Position numbers and translations under genes: made by a program | The notes under the pieces: model-generated | Told to the model about the DNA's origin: nothing | Database searches by the model: none | What the model saw: only the letters and a program-made list of their open reading frames with translations | Source: Candidatus Aminicenantota bacterium | GTDB taxonomy: Bacteria > Acidobacteriota > Aminicenantia > UBA2199 | Reading direction: 5' to 3' | Assembly: GCA_030671465.1 (NCBI GenBank) | Contig: DAOVIP010000123.1 | Span: 1-6,221 of the forward strand | Length of the DNA stretch: 6,221 bases | Part shown: piece by piece, positions 1 through 6,092 of the stretch | Layout: every line of letters begins with the position of its first letter | How positions within the stretch are numbered: position 1 is the first letter of the stretch

Positions 1-1
1 G

Positions 2-235
2 GCCCAGCTGGGAGCCATTCTGATTTTAAGACGGTTCCCCGAAAACCAGAGAATGGCCTATTTTGCTGGAATTGACAAGGCTCGTTTTAAGCGGGTGGTG
101 GTGCCGGGGGACCGGCTGGAAATGGAAGCCAGAGTCATTAAGGACAGGGGGAATTTAGTGGTCATGGAAGGAAAAGCATTTGTGGATGGAGAAAAAGCAG
201 CGGAAGCCACCATGATGTCAATCCTAGCCAAATGA
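2..235 (+). CDS. fabZ: 3-hydroxyacyl-ACP dehydratase FabZ, C-terminal part (5' end outside window)
   Basis: Hot-dog-fold dehydratase that removes water from 3-hydroxyacyl-ACP in type II fatty acid elongation, in the cytoplasm. The reading frame is open from base 2 and 77 residues are visible, about half of a typical FabZ of roughly 150 residues. The block AYFAGIDKARF followed by VVPGDRLEMEARV and then EGKAFVDGEKAAEA is characteristic of the family's C-terminal half. The catalytic His and Glu lie upstream of the window, so integrity of the active site cannot be judged. It also cannot be seen whether this is a free FabZ or the tail of an LpxC-FabZ fusion, which occurs in some phyla. The stop TGA overlaps the lpxA start (ATGA), so the two are probably translationally coupled. 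FabZ next to lpxA is a classic arrangement, because both draw on the 3-hydroxyacyl-ACP pool. Confidence 0.95.
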   Translation, partial: AQLGAILILRRFPENQRMAYFAGIDKARFKRVVVPGDRLEMEARVIKDRGNLVVMEGKAFVDGEKAAEATMMSILAK

Positions 236-1038
236 GTCCTTCACAAATCTCACCCACGGCTATTATCAGCAAAAAAGCCGAACTTGGCAACAACATTACC
301 GTGGGGCCATATTCCATTATCGGAGACCAGGTGACCATCGGGGACAACGGGATCATCATGCATCATTCCGTCATTGAGCGGAATACCCGGATCGGTGAAA
401 ACTGCAAAATACACCCTTTCTGCTCGATCGGGACCGAACCCCAGGACATCACCTTTAAAGGCGAAGATACCTGGGTTGAGATGGGAAGCCATAACATCAT
501 CCGGGAATTTACCACCATTAACCGGGGTACTCCAAAGGGAGGCCAGGTTACCTCGATCGGGAACCATAATTATCTGATGGTCTATTCCCATATTGCCCAT
601 GACTGCCAGGTGGGGAACGGGGTCATTTTCATAAACGGTGCCACCCTAGCCGGTCATGTGGAAGTTGAGGATTCAGTCGTTATCGGTGCATTTTCATCAG
701 TTCATCAATTCGTCAGAATCGGTAGAAATGCTTATATCGGCGGATACAGTGTGATTCTCCAGGATATATTGCCCTTTGCCAAAGTATCCCAATCCCGGGA
801 TTATTACAATTTTTACGGACCCAATTCCATTGGAATGATGCGCAACGGGATCAGCCGTGATTTTATTAATAAGATCAAAGATATGTTCAATATCATATTT
901 CATTCGGGTCTGAATACCACCCAGGCAATTGAAAAATTAAAGATAGATTTTAAAAATTCCGAGGAATCGCTGATCATCATTGATTTTATTGCCAAAACCA
1001 AAAGGGGAATTTTTAAAAATTTTAAATTCAATGTCTAA
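232..1038 (+). CDS. lpxA: UDP-N-acetylglucosamine O-acyltransferase LpxA
   Basis: First enzyme of lipid A synthesis: transfers a 3-hydroxyacyl chain from ACP to the 3-position of UDP-GlcNAc (or to UDP-GlcNAc3N in some species); a cytoplasmic homotrimer. At 268 residues it is full length (E. coli 262). Residues about 6-190 show hexapeptide-repeat character of a left-handed beta-helix, followed by an alpha-helical C-terminal domain (about 195-268). The catalytic region SHIAHDC has His123 matching E. coli His125, with His120, His142 (LAGHV) and His158 (VHQF) matching the other active-site histidines. Gly171 lies where E. coli Gly173 sets acyl length. The ATG overlaps the fabZ stop and has no good Shine-Dalgarno of its own, which supports coupling. 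The oxidoreductase behind it raises the question whether its acceptor is UDP-GlcNAc3N. Confidence 0.97.
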   Translation: MSPSQISPTAIISKKAELGNNITVGPYSIIGDQVTIGDNGIIMHHSVIERNTRIGENCKIHPFCSIGTEPQDITFKGEDTWVEMGSHNIIREFTTINRGTPKGGQVTSIGNHNYLMVYSHIAHDCQVGNGVIFINGATLAGHVEVEDSVVIGAFSSVHQFVRIGRNAYIGGYSVILQDILPFAKVSQSRDYYNFYGPNSIGMMRNGISRDFINKIKDMFNIIFHSGLNTTQAIEKLKIDFKNSEESLIIIDFIAKTKRGIFKNFKFNV

Positions 1039-1109
1039 CCTAATAAAAACCCAGGTTTCCCAGCAGCCGGAATTATCCCACCAGCCCCGGGTACTCGAAT
1101 TCGATAAAC

Positions 1110-1114
1110 AGGAG
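1110..1114 (+). promoter_or_regulatory. Shine-Dalgarno AGGAG for the oxidoreductase gene
   Basis: AGGAG lies 10 nt before the ATG at 1125 and fixes that start, after which the GxGxxG nucleotide-binding motif begins within seven residues. The 86-bp gap between lpxA and this gene (1039-1124) contains a 10-bp palindrome (1095-1104), but I see no stem plus T-run terminator and no convincing promoter, so read-through from lpxA is likely. Confidence 0.75.
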
Positions 1115-1124
1115 TGATCTGTTA

Positions 1125-2039
1125 ATGAGAATCGGAATCGTGGGAACCGGTGCCATGGGCAACAATCACCTCCGGGTGGTCCACAATTTGCCGGAGCTTC
1201 AACTAACCTGCGCTGCGGACACGAACCGGGAAAACCTGGAAATCGCCTGCCAGCCCTATCCCATAAAAAAATTCAGTGATTACAGCAAAATATTGGATCT
1301 GGTCGATGCGGTCATGATATCCACCCCCACCGAAAGCCATTTTCAAATCGGTAAATTCTTTCTGGAAAATAAAAAGCATACGCTTATCGAAAAGCCCATC
1401 ACCCAAACCATTTCCCAGGTTAATGAATTGATTGGCATCTCACAGCGGGAAAACCTGATCCTGGCAGCCTGCCATCCCGAGCGTTTCAATCCGGCCGTTG
1501 TTCACATTAAGCATTTAATCAAAAAGCCCCTGTTCATAGAAGTTCAGAGACTGGGATCATTTTCCCCCCGCTCTCTGGACGTTGACGTCATTCTGGATCT
1601 GATGATCCATGATATTGACATCATTCTCCAGTGGGATCAATCCAATATTAAAAATATCAATGCCTCTGGAATTCCCATCATTTCAAAAAAAATTGACATC
1701 GCCAATGTCCGACTCGAATTCAATTCGGGTCTGGTGGCCAATATGACCGCCAGCCGGGTATCTCAGAAAAAAACCAGGAAATTGAGAATTTTTCAAAAGA
1801 ATCAATACTTTTCCATTGATTATAAGAAACAGAGGGTCAAAACCTATGGCCTGAATCAAGGTCAAATCACTGAAGAGATACCGGAAATCCAATCGGTGGA
1901 ACCACTGTTTACCCTGTGGAGCAATTTCCATAAATCAATGGCTTCCGGACCGAATGAAAATGTGACTGCCGAAGAAGCCAAAAACGCTCTCGAGATTGCC
2001 CTCCGAATACTGGAGTATACCAAGCCCATTGAAATTTGA
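1125..2039 (+). CDS. Gfo/Idh/MocA-family NAD(P)-dependent oxidoreductase, possibly UDP-GlcNAc 3-dehydrogenase (GnnA-like)
   Basis: Cytoplasmic sugar dehydrogenase of 304 residues, a normal length for the family. The N-terminal Rossmann fold shows G7-T-G-A-M-G12 for the dinucleotide. Glu89-Lys90-Pro91 is the family EKP motif, whose lysine is catalytic in this family. The stretch CHPERFNPAV (116-125) and DLMIHDIDII (158-167), with His162 and Asp165, form the substrate side, as usual in this subgroup. The start is supported by AGGAG at 1110-1114. Its position directly behind lpxA recalls Acidithiobacillus ferrooxidans, where gnnA and gnnB sit between lpxA and lpxB and make UDP-GlcNAc3N. GnnA oxidises the 3-hydroxyl of UDP-GlcNAc; GnnB, an aminotransferase, is not in this window. 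The family call is firm; the substrate is inferred from context. A generic sugar or inositol dehydrogenase remains possible. Its last 11 bases overlap the next gene. Confidence 0.9.
   Translation: MRIGIVGTGAMGNNHLRVVHNLPELQLTCAADTNRENLEIACQPYPIKKFSDYSKILDLVDAVMISTPTESHFQIGKFFLENKKHTLIEKPITQTISQVNELIGISQRENLILAACHPERFNPAVVHIKHLIKKPLFIEVQRLGSFSPRSLDVDVILDLMIHDIDIILQWDQSNIKNINASGIPIISKKIDIANVRLEFNSGLVANMTASRVSQKKTRKLRIFQKNQYFSIDYKKQRVKTYGLNQGQITEEIPEIQSVEPLFTLWSNFHKSMASGPNENVTAEEAKNALEIALRILEYTKPIEI
2012..2015 (+). promoter_or_regulatory. Shine-Dalgarno GGAG inside the oxidoreductase gene, for the serine hydrolase
   Basis: GGAG lies 13 nt before the TTG at 2029. The spacing is longer than ideal, but no ribosome site is seen before the alternative TTG at 1996 or the ATG at 2074. 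It supports initiation at 2029, aided by ribosomes finishing the upstream gene at 2039. Confidence 0.4.
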
Positions 2040-3108
2040 ACCACTCATTCAGTCTCTGATTAAAAAAAAAATCATGCCAGGCATGTCTGTTCTGGTTGCC
2101 CGCCGGGACCAGATTTTACTCCAGCATCACTACGGGTATAAATCGATTATACCTGAGAGGGAAAAACTCCATGAGCATACCCTGTATGATACCGCCTCAC
2201 TCACCAAACCCTTGGTCACCTCCTTTCTGATCGCCTACATGATTGAAAATAAAATGATCCGCCTGGATACAGAAATAAAAAAAGTTTTCCCGGATTTTCC
2301 TTTCTCGATCAGCGTACTTCAATTGCTCACCCATACGTCCGGATTCCCGGCCTGGTTTCCTTTTTTTCTGTACCCGGCTGACTACCGGATTCAATTGAAT
2401 GCCCTGTCGCTGGAATCAGCTCCCGGTAAAAAGGTCAATTACTCCTGCCCGGGCTATATATTATTGTATTATTTAATCGAAAAAGTCAGTGGCAGGTGTT
2501 TTTCCGAAATGGCCGGGGAAATAATCTTTGATGAACTGAACCTTCGACATACCTACCTGAAGGTTCCAGAAAACTTGAAAATTAAAGCCGCTCCCACTGA
2601 AAAAGGCAATCACTATGAGAAGCGGATGGCCACCAAAATAGACCGGGCCGGGTCGCGGGCTTTCGATTGGAAAGATGGTATTATCCGCGGGGATACCCAT
2701 GACCTGAACTCCTATCATCTGGGAGGAACTGCCGGAAATTCAGGGCTTTTTTCCACCACGGGCGACCTGTTCCGGTTGACCCTGGAATTTTTTCCGGAAA
2801 CCGCCACTATTTTAAAGCCCCCAACCCTCAAGCTTTTCCGGAAGAACTTCACCCCCGGTGAAAAGAGCCACCGCAGCCTGGGTTTCAAGCTGAATACTTC
2901 CCTGATTTCTTCCGGGGGAAAAACAATATCTCCCTTTGCCATCGGTCACAGCGGATTTACCGGAACTTCGGTCTGGCTGGAACCCGAAACCCAGAGCACA
3001 TACATCCTCCTGAGCAACCAGATTCACCCCCGGGTCCGCTCCATTAATTTTAACCGGTACCGGCGTCGGCTGCACAACCAGCTCAAAACCGAATTCAACC
3101 TGCCCTGA
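2029..3108 (+). CDS. Serine hydrolase of the beta-lactamase / class C PBP family
   Basis: Penicillin-recognising-fold hydrolase of 359 residues with the TTG start used here. Ser57-Leu-Thr-Lys60 is the SxxK nucleophile motif. Tyr138-Ser-Cys140 takes the YxN position, with Cys instead of the usual Asn. His307-Ser-Gly309 (within GHSGFTGTS) replaces KTG, as in esterase and peptidase members. GGTAGNSGLFSTTGDL (about 232-247) is another family hallmark. Start choice: a longer frame opens at TTG 1996 without a ribosome site, while an ATG at 2074 would remove the first helix (FEPLIQSLIKKK), which family members normally have. TTG 2029 keeps that helix and has GGAG upstream. I see no signal peptide, so the protein appears cytoplasmic, unusual for a peptidoglycan enzyme. 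Substrate unknown: an esterase, D-amino peptidase or amidase are all possible. Resistance to beta-lactams cannot be inferred. The gene ends the rightward cluster. Confidence 0.88.
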   Translation: MKFEPLIQSLIKKKIMPGMSVLVARRDQILLQHHYGYKSIIPEREKLHEHTLYDTASLTKPLVTSFLIAYMIENKMIRLDTEIKKVFPDFPFSISVLQLLTHTSGFPAWFPFFLYPADYRIQLNALSLESAPGKKVNYSCPGYILLYYLIEKVSGRCFSEMAGEIIFDELNLRHTYLKVPENLKIKAAPTEKGNHYEKRMATKIDRAGSRAFDWKDGIIRGDTHDLNSYHLGGTAGNSGLFSTTGDLFRLTLEFFPETATILKPPTLKLFRKNFTPGEKSHRSLGFKLNTSLISSGGKTISPFAIGHSGFTGTSVWLEPETQSTYILLSNQIHPRVRSINFNRYRRRLHNQLKTEFNLP

Positions 3109-3154
3109 AAACCGGTGGGGATAACTTCAGGATTGTACCAGACAACCGGGCCGA

Positions 3155-4012
3155 TCATGTATTAGAAATCATTCTTTTTTCAAGTAATGATATGATCTCA
3201 TCGATCAAATACTCCGGCGTTGATGCACCGGAGGCAATAAAAATTGATCCCCGGTCCGGCAGGGCAATAGACCCGATTTTTGCCGGTGAATCGATCAGGT
3301 ATACGCAATCCTTTTCTTTCCTGGCCAGTTGATATAGATGGTTGGTATTGGCACTGGAACAGCTGCCAATGATCAAAATACAATCATACTGACCGGCCTT
3401 TTCCCGGATTTCCTGCTGTCGGGAGATGGTGGGATCACAGATGGTATTAATCAGCTTGATGTCCGCCACCCATTTCCGGATCTCATCCCTGATGCTCAAG
3501 GCCTTTTCCCGGATAAAGGTGGATTGAATGACCACCCCCACCCGGGTGAGTCCTTTGAATTTTTTCGCGGTAACATCAGACACCTCACCAACAATCAAGG
3601 CTTCTCTGACCTGACCGACAATTCCCTCTACTTCGTCATGGCCTTTTTTGCCGATGACCACGGGATAATAGCCGGCTTCCTCCAGATCTCTGATATGCTG
3701 ATGGATGATTTTAACCATCGGACAGGTAGCATCGATAAATGGAATCCCCCGGCTTTTCAAAAGGCGAATGGCCTGAAGGGAAGTACCATGGCTCTGAATA
3801 ATAACGGTCCCCTTGTCTCTGACCTGCTCCGGTTGGTTTATAATTTTCAATCCCTTTTGCTTCAGGTCGGCAATGACATGTTCATTGTGTACGATTTCTC
3901 CCAGCATATAATAATTCCCTTTTTGCCTCGCCGCCAACAGTTTATTTACCATATTCAAAGTCCGTCTAACCCCAAAACAATAACTTAGAAATTCGGATAA
4001 GACAATGTTCAT
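3155..4012 (-). CDS. ispH: 4-hydroxy-3-methylbut-2-enyl diphosphate reductase IspH (LytB)
   Basis: Last enzyme of the MEP pathway: reduces HMBPP to IPP and DMAPP with an iron-sulfur cluster, in the cytoplasm. The 285 residues form a complete protein, somewhat shorter than E. coli's 316. The three cluster cysteines are Cys12 (CFGV), Cys97 (DATCP) and Cys192 (TICDPT). Substrate-site residues are present: His42 (GEIVHN), His75 (SHG), His125 and Glu127 (GHDEVEG), Thr165 (QST), Asn222 and Ser264 (SGAS). In the SxN region (SCSSANTN, 217-224) one of the two consecutive serines of E. coli is Ala221, a small variation. The start is supported by the usual distance to the first Cys, although its ribosome site is weak (AGG about 14 nt upstream). 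It lies 54 bp behind gmd on the same strand and faces the serine hydrolase gene across a 46-bp gap. Confidence 0.97.
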   Translation of the reverse strand: MNIVLSEFLSYCFGVRRTLNMVNKLLAARQKGNYYMLGEIVHNEHVIADLKQKGLKIINQPEQVRDKGTVIIQSHGTSLQAIRLLKSRGIPFIDATCPMVKIIHQHIRDLEEAGYYPVVIGKKGHDEVEGIVGQVREALIVGEVSDVTAKKFKGLTRVGVVIQSTFIREKALSIRDEIRKWVADIKLINTICDPTISRQQEIREKAGQYDCILIIGSCSSANTNHLYQLARKEKDCVYLIDSPAKIGSIALPDRGSIFIASGASTPEYLIDEIISLLEKRMISNT

Positions 4013-4066
4013 GCAATAATGACTGACCTATCGTTTAATAAATAAAAGTAAACATCATGATAAAAA

Positions 4067-5044
4067 TCACTTCAGGTCGTATTCCTCTTTGACCAGTTTT
4101 ATATCCGAATCCACCATCATCTCGATCAACTGTCGAAAACCAACAGTGGGTTCCCAGCCCAGTTTTTCCTTGGCTTTAGAGGAATCCCCAATCAAAAGAT
4201 CCACTTCTGCCGGTCTCATGAATTGTTTATCCAGGGTGACATATTCATTATAATCCAGGTCCAGCCGGGAAAAAGCAATCTCCACCAGTTCCCGTACCGA
4301 ATGGGACTCTCCGGTGGAAATCACAAAATCTTCGGGAGTATCATGCTGTAACATCAACCACATGGCCCGCACAAAATCCCCGGCATAGCCCCAGTCCCGC
4401 TTGGCTTCAAGGTTGCCCAGGGGCAATTCCTTTAAAAGCCCCAGTTTTATTTTGACTGCATTGTAAGTGATTTTTCGGGTGACGAATTCAATTCCCCTCC
4501 TGGGTGATTCATGATTGAACAGGATACCGGATGCGGCAAAAATATCATAACTTTCCCTATAGTTGACTGTAATCCAGTGACCGTATACCTTAGCCACCCC
4601 ATAGGGACTGCGGGGGTGAAAGTGCGTCTTTTCATTCTGGGGAATAGACTTGACCTTGCCAAACATCTCCGAGGATGAAGCCTGGTAAAACTTAATTTTG
4701 GGATTGATGGCCCGGATGGCTTCCAGTACCCGGGTTACCCCGATAGCCGTAAATTGAGCGGTTAATACCGGCTGATTCCAGGATGTGGGCACAAAACTCA
4801 TGGCCGCGAGGTTGTAGATTTCTTCAGGCTTAATATCTTCGATTATTTTTATCAATGAGTACTGGTCAAGAAGATCCGCCTGCTTGATGGTAATTTTATC
4901 CTTGATATGCTCTATCCGGTCAAATTTTTCCATGCTGGAACGCCTGACCATGCCAAACACCTCATACCCCTTTCCCAGTAAAAAATCAGCCAGGTAGGAA
5001 CCGTCCTGTCCGGTAACGCCGGTTATCAATGCCCGTTTAGCCAT
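4067..5044 (-). CDS. gmd: GDP-mannose 4,6-dehydratase
   Basis: Short-chain dehydrogenase-type enzyme that converts GDP-D-mannose to GDP-4-keto-6-deoxymannose, the precursor of GDP-fucose, GDP-rhamnose or perosamine for surface polysaccharides; cytoplasmic. The N-terminus MAKRALITGVTGQDGSYLAD is the family signature, with NADP-binding G9-x-x-G12-x-x-G15 and RRSS at 34-37. The catalytic set is Ser124 and Glu126 (SSSEMFG) with Tyr148-x-x-x-Lys152. NHESPRRG (177-184) and RDWGYAGDFV (216-225) are also typical of Gmd. At 325 residues it is shorter than E. coli Gmd (373) but within the range of bacterial relatives. AAGGAG lies 8 nt upstream of the ATG. No partner enzyme (reductase, epimerase-reductase or aminotransferase) is encoded in the window, so the end sugar cannot be told. 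Confidence 0.96.
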   Translation of the reverse strand: MAKRALITGVTGQDGSYLADFLLGKGYEVFGMVRRSSMEKFDRIEHIKDKITIKQADLLDQYSLIKIIEDIKPEEIYNLAAMSFVPTSWNQPVLTAQFTAIGVTRVLEAIRAINPKIKFYQASSSEMFGKVKSIPQNEKTHFHPRSPYGVAKVYGHWITVNYRESYDIFAASGILFNHESPRRGIEFVTRKITYNAVKIKLGLLKELPLGNLEAKRDWGYAGDFVRAMWLMLQHDTPEDFVISTGESHSVRELVEIAFSRLDLDYNEYVTLDKQFMRPAEVDLLIGDSSKAKEKLGWEPTVGFRQLIEMMVDSDIKLVKEEYDLK

Positions 5045-5052
5045 GAATATTT

Positions 5053-5058
5053 CTCCTT
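5053..5058 (-). promoter_or_regulatory. Shine-Dalgarno AAGGAG of gmd
   Basis: Reverse-strand AAGGAG with an 8-nt spacer to the gmd ATG; a strong site that confirms the start at 5044. Confidence 0.85.
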
Positions 5059-5064
5059 GAATAT

Positions 5065-5092
5065 ATTATATTTAAATCAGAAATTTCTTCAA
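5065..5092 (-). promoter_or_regulatory. Possible sigma70-type promoter upstream of gmd
   Basis: On the reverse strand, TTGAAG (5087-5092), a 16-nt spacer and a perfect TATAAT (5065-5070). Transcription would begin near 5058, right at the Shine-Dalgarno, leaving a leader of about 14 nt. The region is very AT-rich, so the -10 match may be chance. If real, gmd could be expressed apart from lepB. Confidence 0.35.
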
Positions 5093-5117
5093 TCCCCAAA
5101 GTCTCGGATCCGAATTT

Positions 5118-5843
5118 CTATTTGATCTTTTTAACCGTCCTTTCCCATCGGGTTTTGGAAAAAAAATGAATAATGGTTTGGAATATGTCTTTGATTTTAT
5201 GAAGAATTCCAGTGGTCAGGTATTCCTTGGTTGAAGATTCATAGGACCAGTATATTCGCCAGGGCTTGCCGATGATTAAATCCTGATGAACCGGTCCCCA
5301 GAACCGGGAATCAAAACTATTGTCCCGATTATCTCCCATGCAAAAATACTGGTTGGCTGGAATCCGGTATTCAGGGAAATTATCCCGGTAGCTGTTGAGC
5401 ATATCTGAATCCTTGAAAAAGGTATAGGATTCTTTCAAAAGCTCATTATTAATATACACTTTTTTATCAATGATTTTGATGGTTTCGCCCGGTAAGCCAA
5501 TGACCCGCTTGACATATTCCTTGTCCATTTCCGCTGGTGATTTAAAGGTCACAATCATGCCTCTTTTGATTTCCTGCTGGGGGAAGACCAGGCTGTCCAC
5601 GGATCCGAGTGAACGAGAATAGGATACCTTATCAACCAGTAGATGATCTCCGATCAGCAGGGTATCTTCCATGGAACCGGTGGGAATCACAAAAGATTGA
5701 AGCAGGAAAGTCATGACAAAAAATACATAAATCAGTACTTCCGCAAAAAGTTCGAAGTATTCCCGGAAGATCCCTATTTCCTTTCTGCGTTCCCGGATGA
5801 GTCTCTTTTTTTCCTTCCGTTTTTCAATTAATTTTTTGATCAT
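5118..5843 (-). CDS. lepB: Type I signal peptidase (LepB)
   Basis: Membrane-bound serine protease that removes signal peptides from exported proteins, with its catalytic domain outside the inner membrane. Of 241 residues, 1-28 are highly basic and cytoplasmic, about 31-52 form one membrane helix, and the catalytic domain follows at once. Ser57-Met58 (PTGSMEDT) is the nucleophile and Lys112 (YVKRVIGLPGE) the general base of the Ser-Lys dyad. GDNRDNSFDSRFWG (170-183) is the conserved box E. A single N-terminal helix differs from the two of E. coli LepB. The C-terminal tail of about 40 residues (FQTIIHFFSK onward) is basic and partly hydrophobic. An in-frame TAA directly precedes the ATG, so no longer start exists upstream. 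No Shine-Dalgarno is seen; the -10 box is 5 nt from the ATG, so the mRNA may be leaderless. gmd follows after 73 bp. Confidence 0.96.
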   Translation of the reverse strand: MIKKLIEKRKEKKRLIRERRKEIGIFREYFELFAEVLIYVFFVMTFLLQSFVIPTGSMEDTLLIGDHLLVDKVSYSRSLGSVDSLVFPQQEIKRGMIVTFKSPAEMDKEYVKRVIGLPGETIKIIDKKVYINNELLKESYTFFKDSDMLNSYRDNFPEYRIPANQYFCMGDNRDNSFDSRFWGPVHQDLIIGKPWRIYWSYESSTKEYLTTGILHKIKDIFQTIIHFFSKTRWERTVKKIK

Positions 5844-5848
5844 TTAGT

Positions 5849-5877
5849 ATTTTACTTGAAAAGACTGCCAAAATCAA
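5849..5877 (-). promoter_or_regulatory. Putative lepB promoter, giving a leaderless mRNA
   Basis: On the reverse strand, TTGATT (5872-5877), a 17-nt spacer and TAAAAT (5849-5854), which are 4/6 and 5/6 matches to the sigma70 consensus with optimal spacing. Only 5 nt separate the -10 box from the lepB ATG, so the expected start of transcription falls at or next to the A of ATG. The absence of a ribosome site agrees with this. Confidence 0.5.
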
Positions 5878-5961
5878 TATCTACCAGCCAACAAACGCCA
5901 CCCTTTTAAGCCCCGGATGAATTCCGAAGCCGGATCAAGCCGGCCCTGACAGAGGCCTTCA

Positions 5962-5990
5962 TTGACATCAACCTTAAAACCAAGTAAAAT
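5962..5990 (+). promoter_or_regulatory. Putative rightward promoter P1
   Basis: A perfect TTGACA (5962-5967), a 17-nt spacer and TAAAAT (5985-5990): the best sigma70-type match in the window. Transcription should begin near 5997, giving a leader of about 85 nt before the ATG at 6082. That leader contains a 29-codon reading frame starting at 6003. Confidence 0.55.
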
Positions 5991-6002
5991 CTACCCAACA
6001 AC

Positions 6003-6092
6003 ATGGTATTCACATCAATCCAATTCCTGGTTTTTTTCATGGCATGGACAGATTCTGTAAAAAAGCATATATTAAGTTCTTATGAAATATAA
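6003..6092 (+). CDS. Possible 29-residue upstream peptide (uncertain)
   Basis: Open frame starting MVFTSIQFLVFFMAWTDSV, hydrophobic in its first half, beginning about 6 nt after the expected P1 transcription start and overlapping the start of the 6082 gene by 11 nt in another frame. It has no Shine-Dalgarno. I recognise no family. It could couple or tune translation of the following gene, or be a chance frame; length and composition alone do not settle this. Confidence 0.15.
   Translation: MVFTSIQFLVFFMAWTDSVKKHILSSYEI
6045..6073 (+). promoter_or_regulatory. Putative rightward promoter P2, near-leaderless
   Basis: TGGACA (6045-6050), a 17-nt spacer and TATATT (6068-6073), each 5/6 to the sigma70 consensus. 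The -10 box ends 8 nt before the ATG at 6082, so transcripts would start about 0-3 nt before that codon. No ribosome site is present, as expected for a leaderless start. Confidence 0.5.

Larger units (their letters stand above)
5844..6081. other. Divergent intergenic region between lepB and the 6082 gene
   Basis: The longest gene gap in the window, 238 bp. It holds one leftward and two rightward promoter candidates. Between them (about 5913-5945) is GC-richer sequence with CCGGATGAA and CCGGATCAA as imperfect direct repeats 17 bp apart, plus a 5-bp stem (5929-5933 with 5940-5944). These could be an operator, but the similarity is too short to claim one. No tRNA, terminator or conserved RNA is recognisable. 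Confidence 0.6.

Noticed and set aside
250..600. 116-codon open frame antisense to lpxA
   Set aside because: Entirely inside the well-supported lpxA; its length is explained by the codon use of the hexapeptide repeats on the other strand.
1996..3108. Longer 370-codon version of the serine hydrolase from TTG 1996
   Set aside because: No ribosome site precedes 1996 and the extra 11 residues lie inside the upstream gene with no family similarity; TTG 2029 has GGAG upstream and keeps the expected first helix.
3109..3154. CCGGT/ACCGG inverted repeat in the convergent gap as a terminator
   Set aside because: The stem is only 5 bp with a loop of about 28 nt; on the leftward strand just four T's follow, and on the rightward strand none. 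Not a credible intrinsic terminator.
3338..3988. 216-codon open frame antisense to ispH
   Set aside because: It lies wholly within ispH, whose motifs are complete. The antisense product is low-complexity in style with no recognisable family and no ribosome site, so it is a shadow frame.
5913..5945. CCGGAT direct repeats and a 5-bp stem as an operator or terminator
   Set aside because: The repeats share only about eight of nine bases, the stem is short and no T-run follows. Noted in the intergenic entry but not called as a site.
6021..6038. T7 run (about 6031-6037) as a rightward terminator
   Set aside because: No GC-rich stem precedes the T-run, and it lies between promoter candidates and a gene on the same strand.
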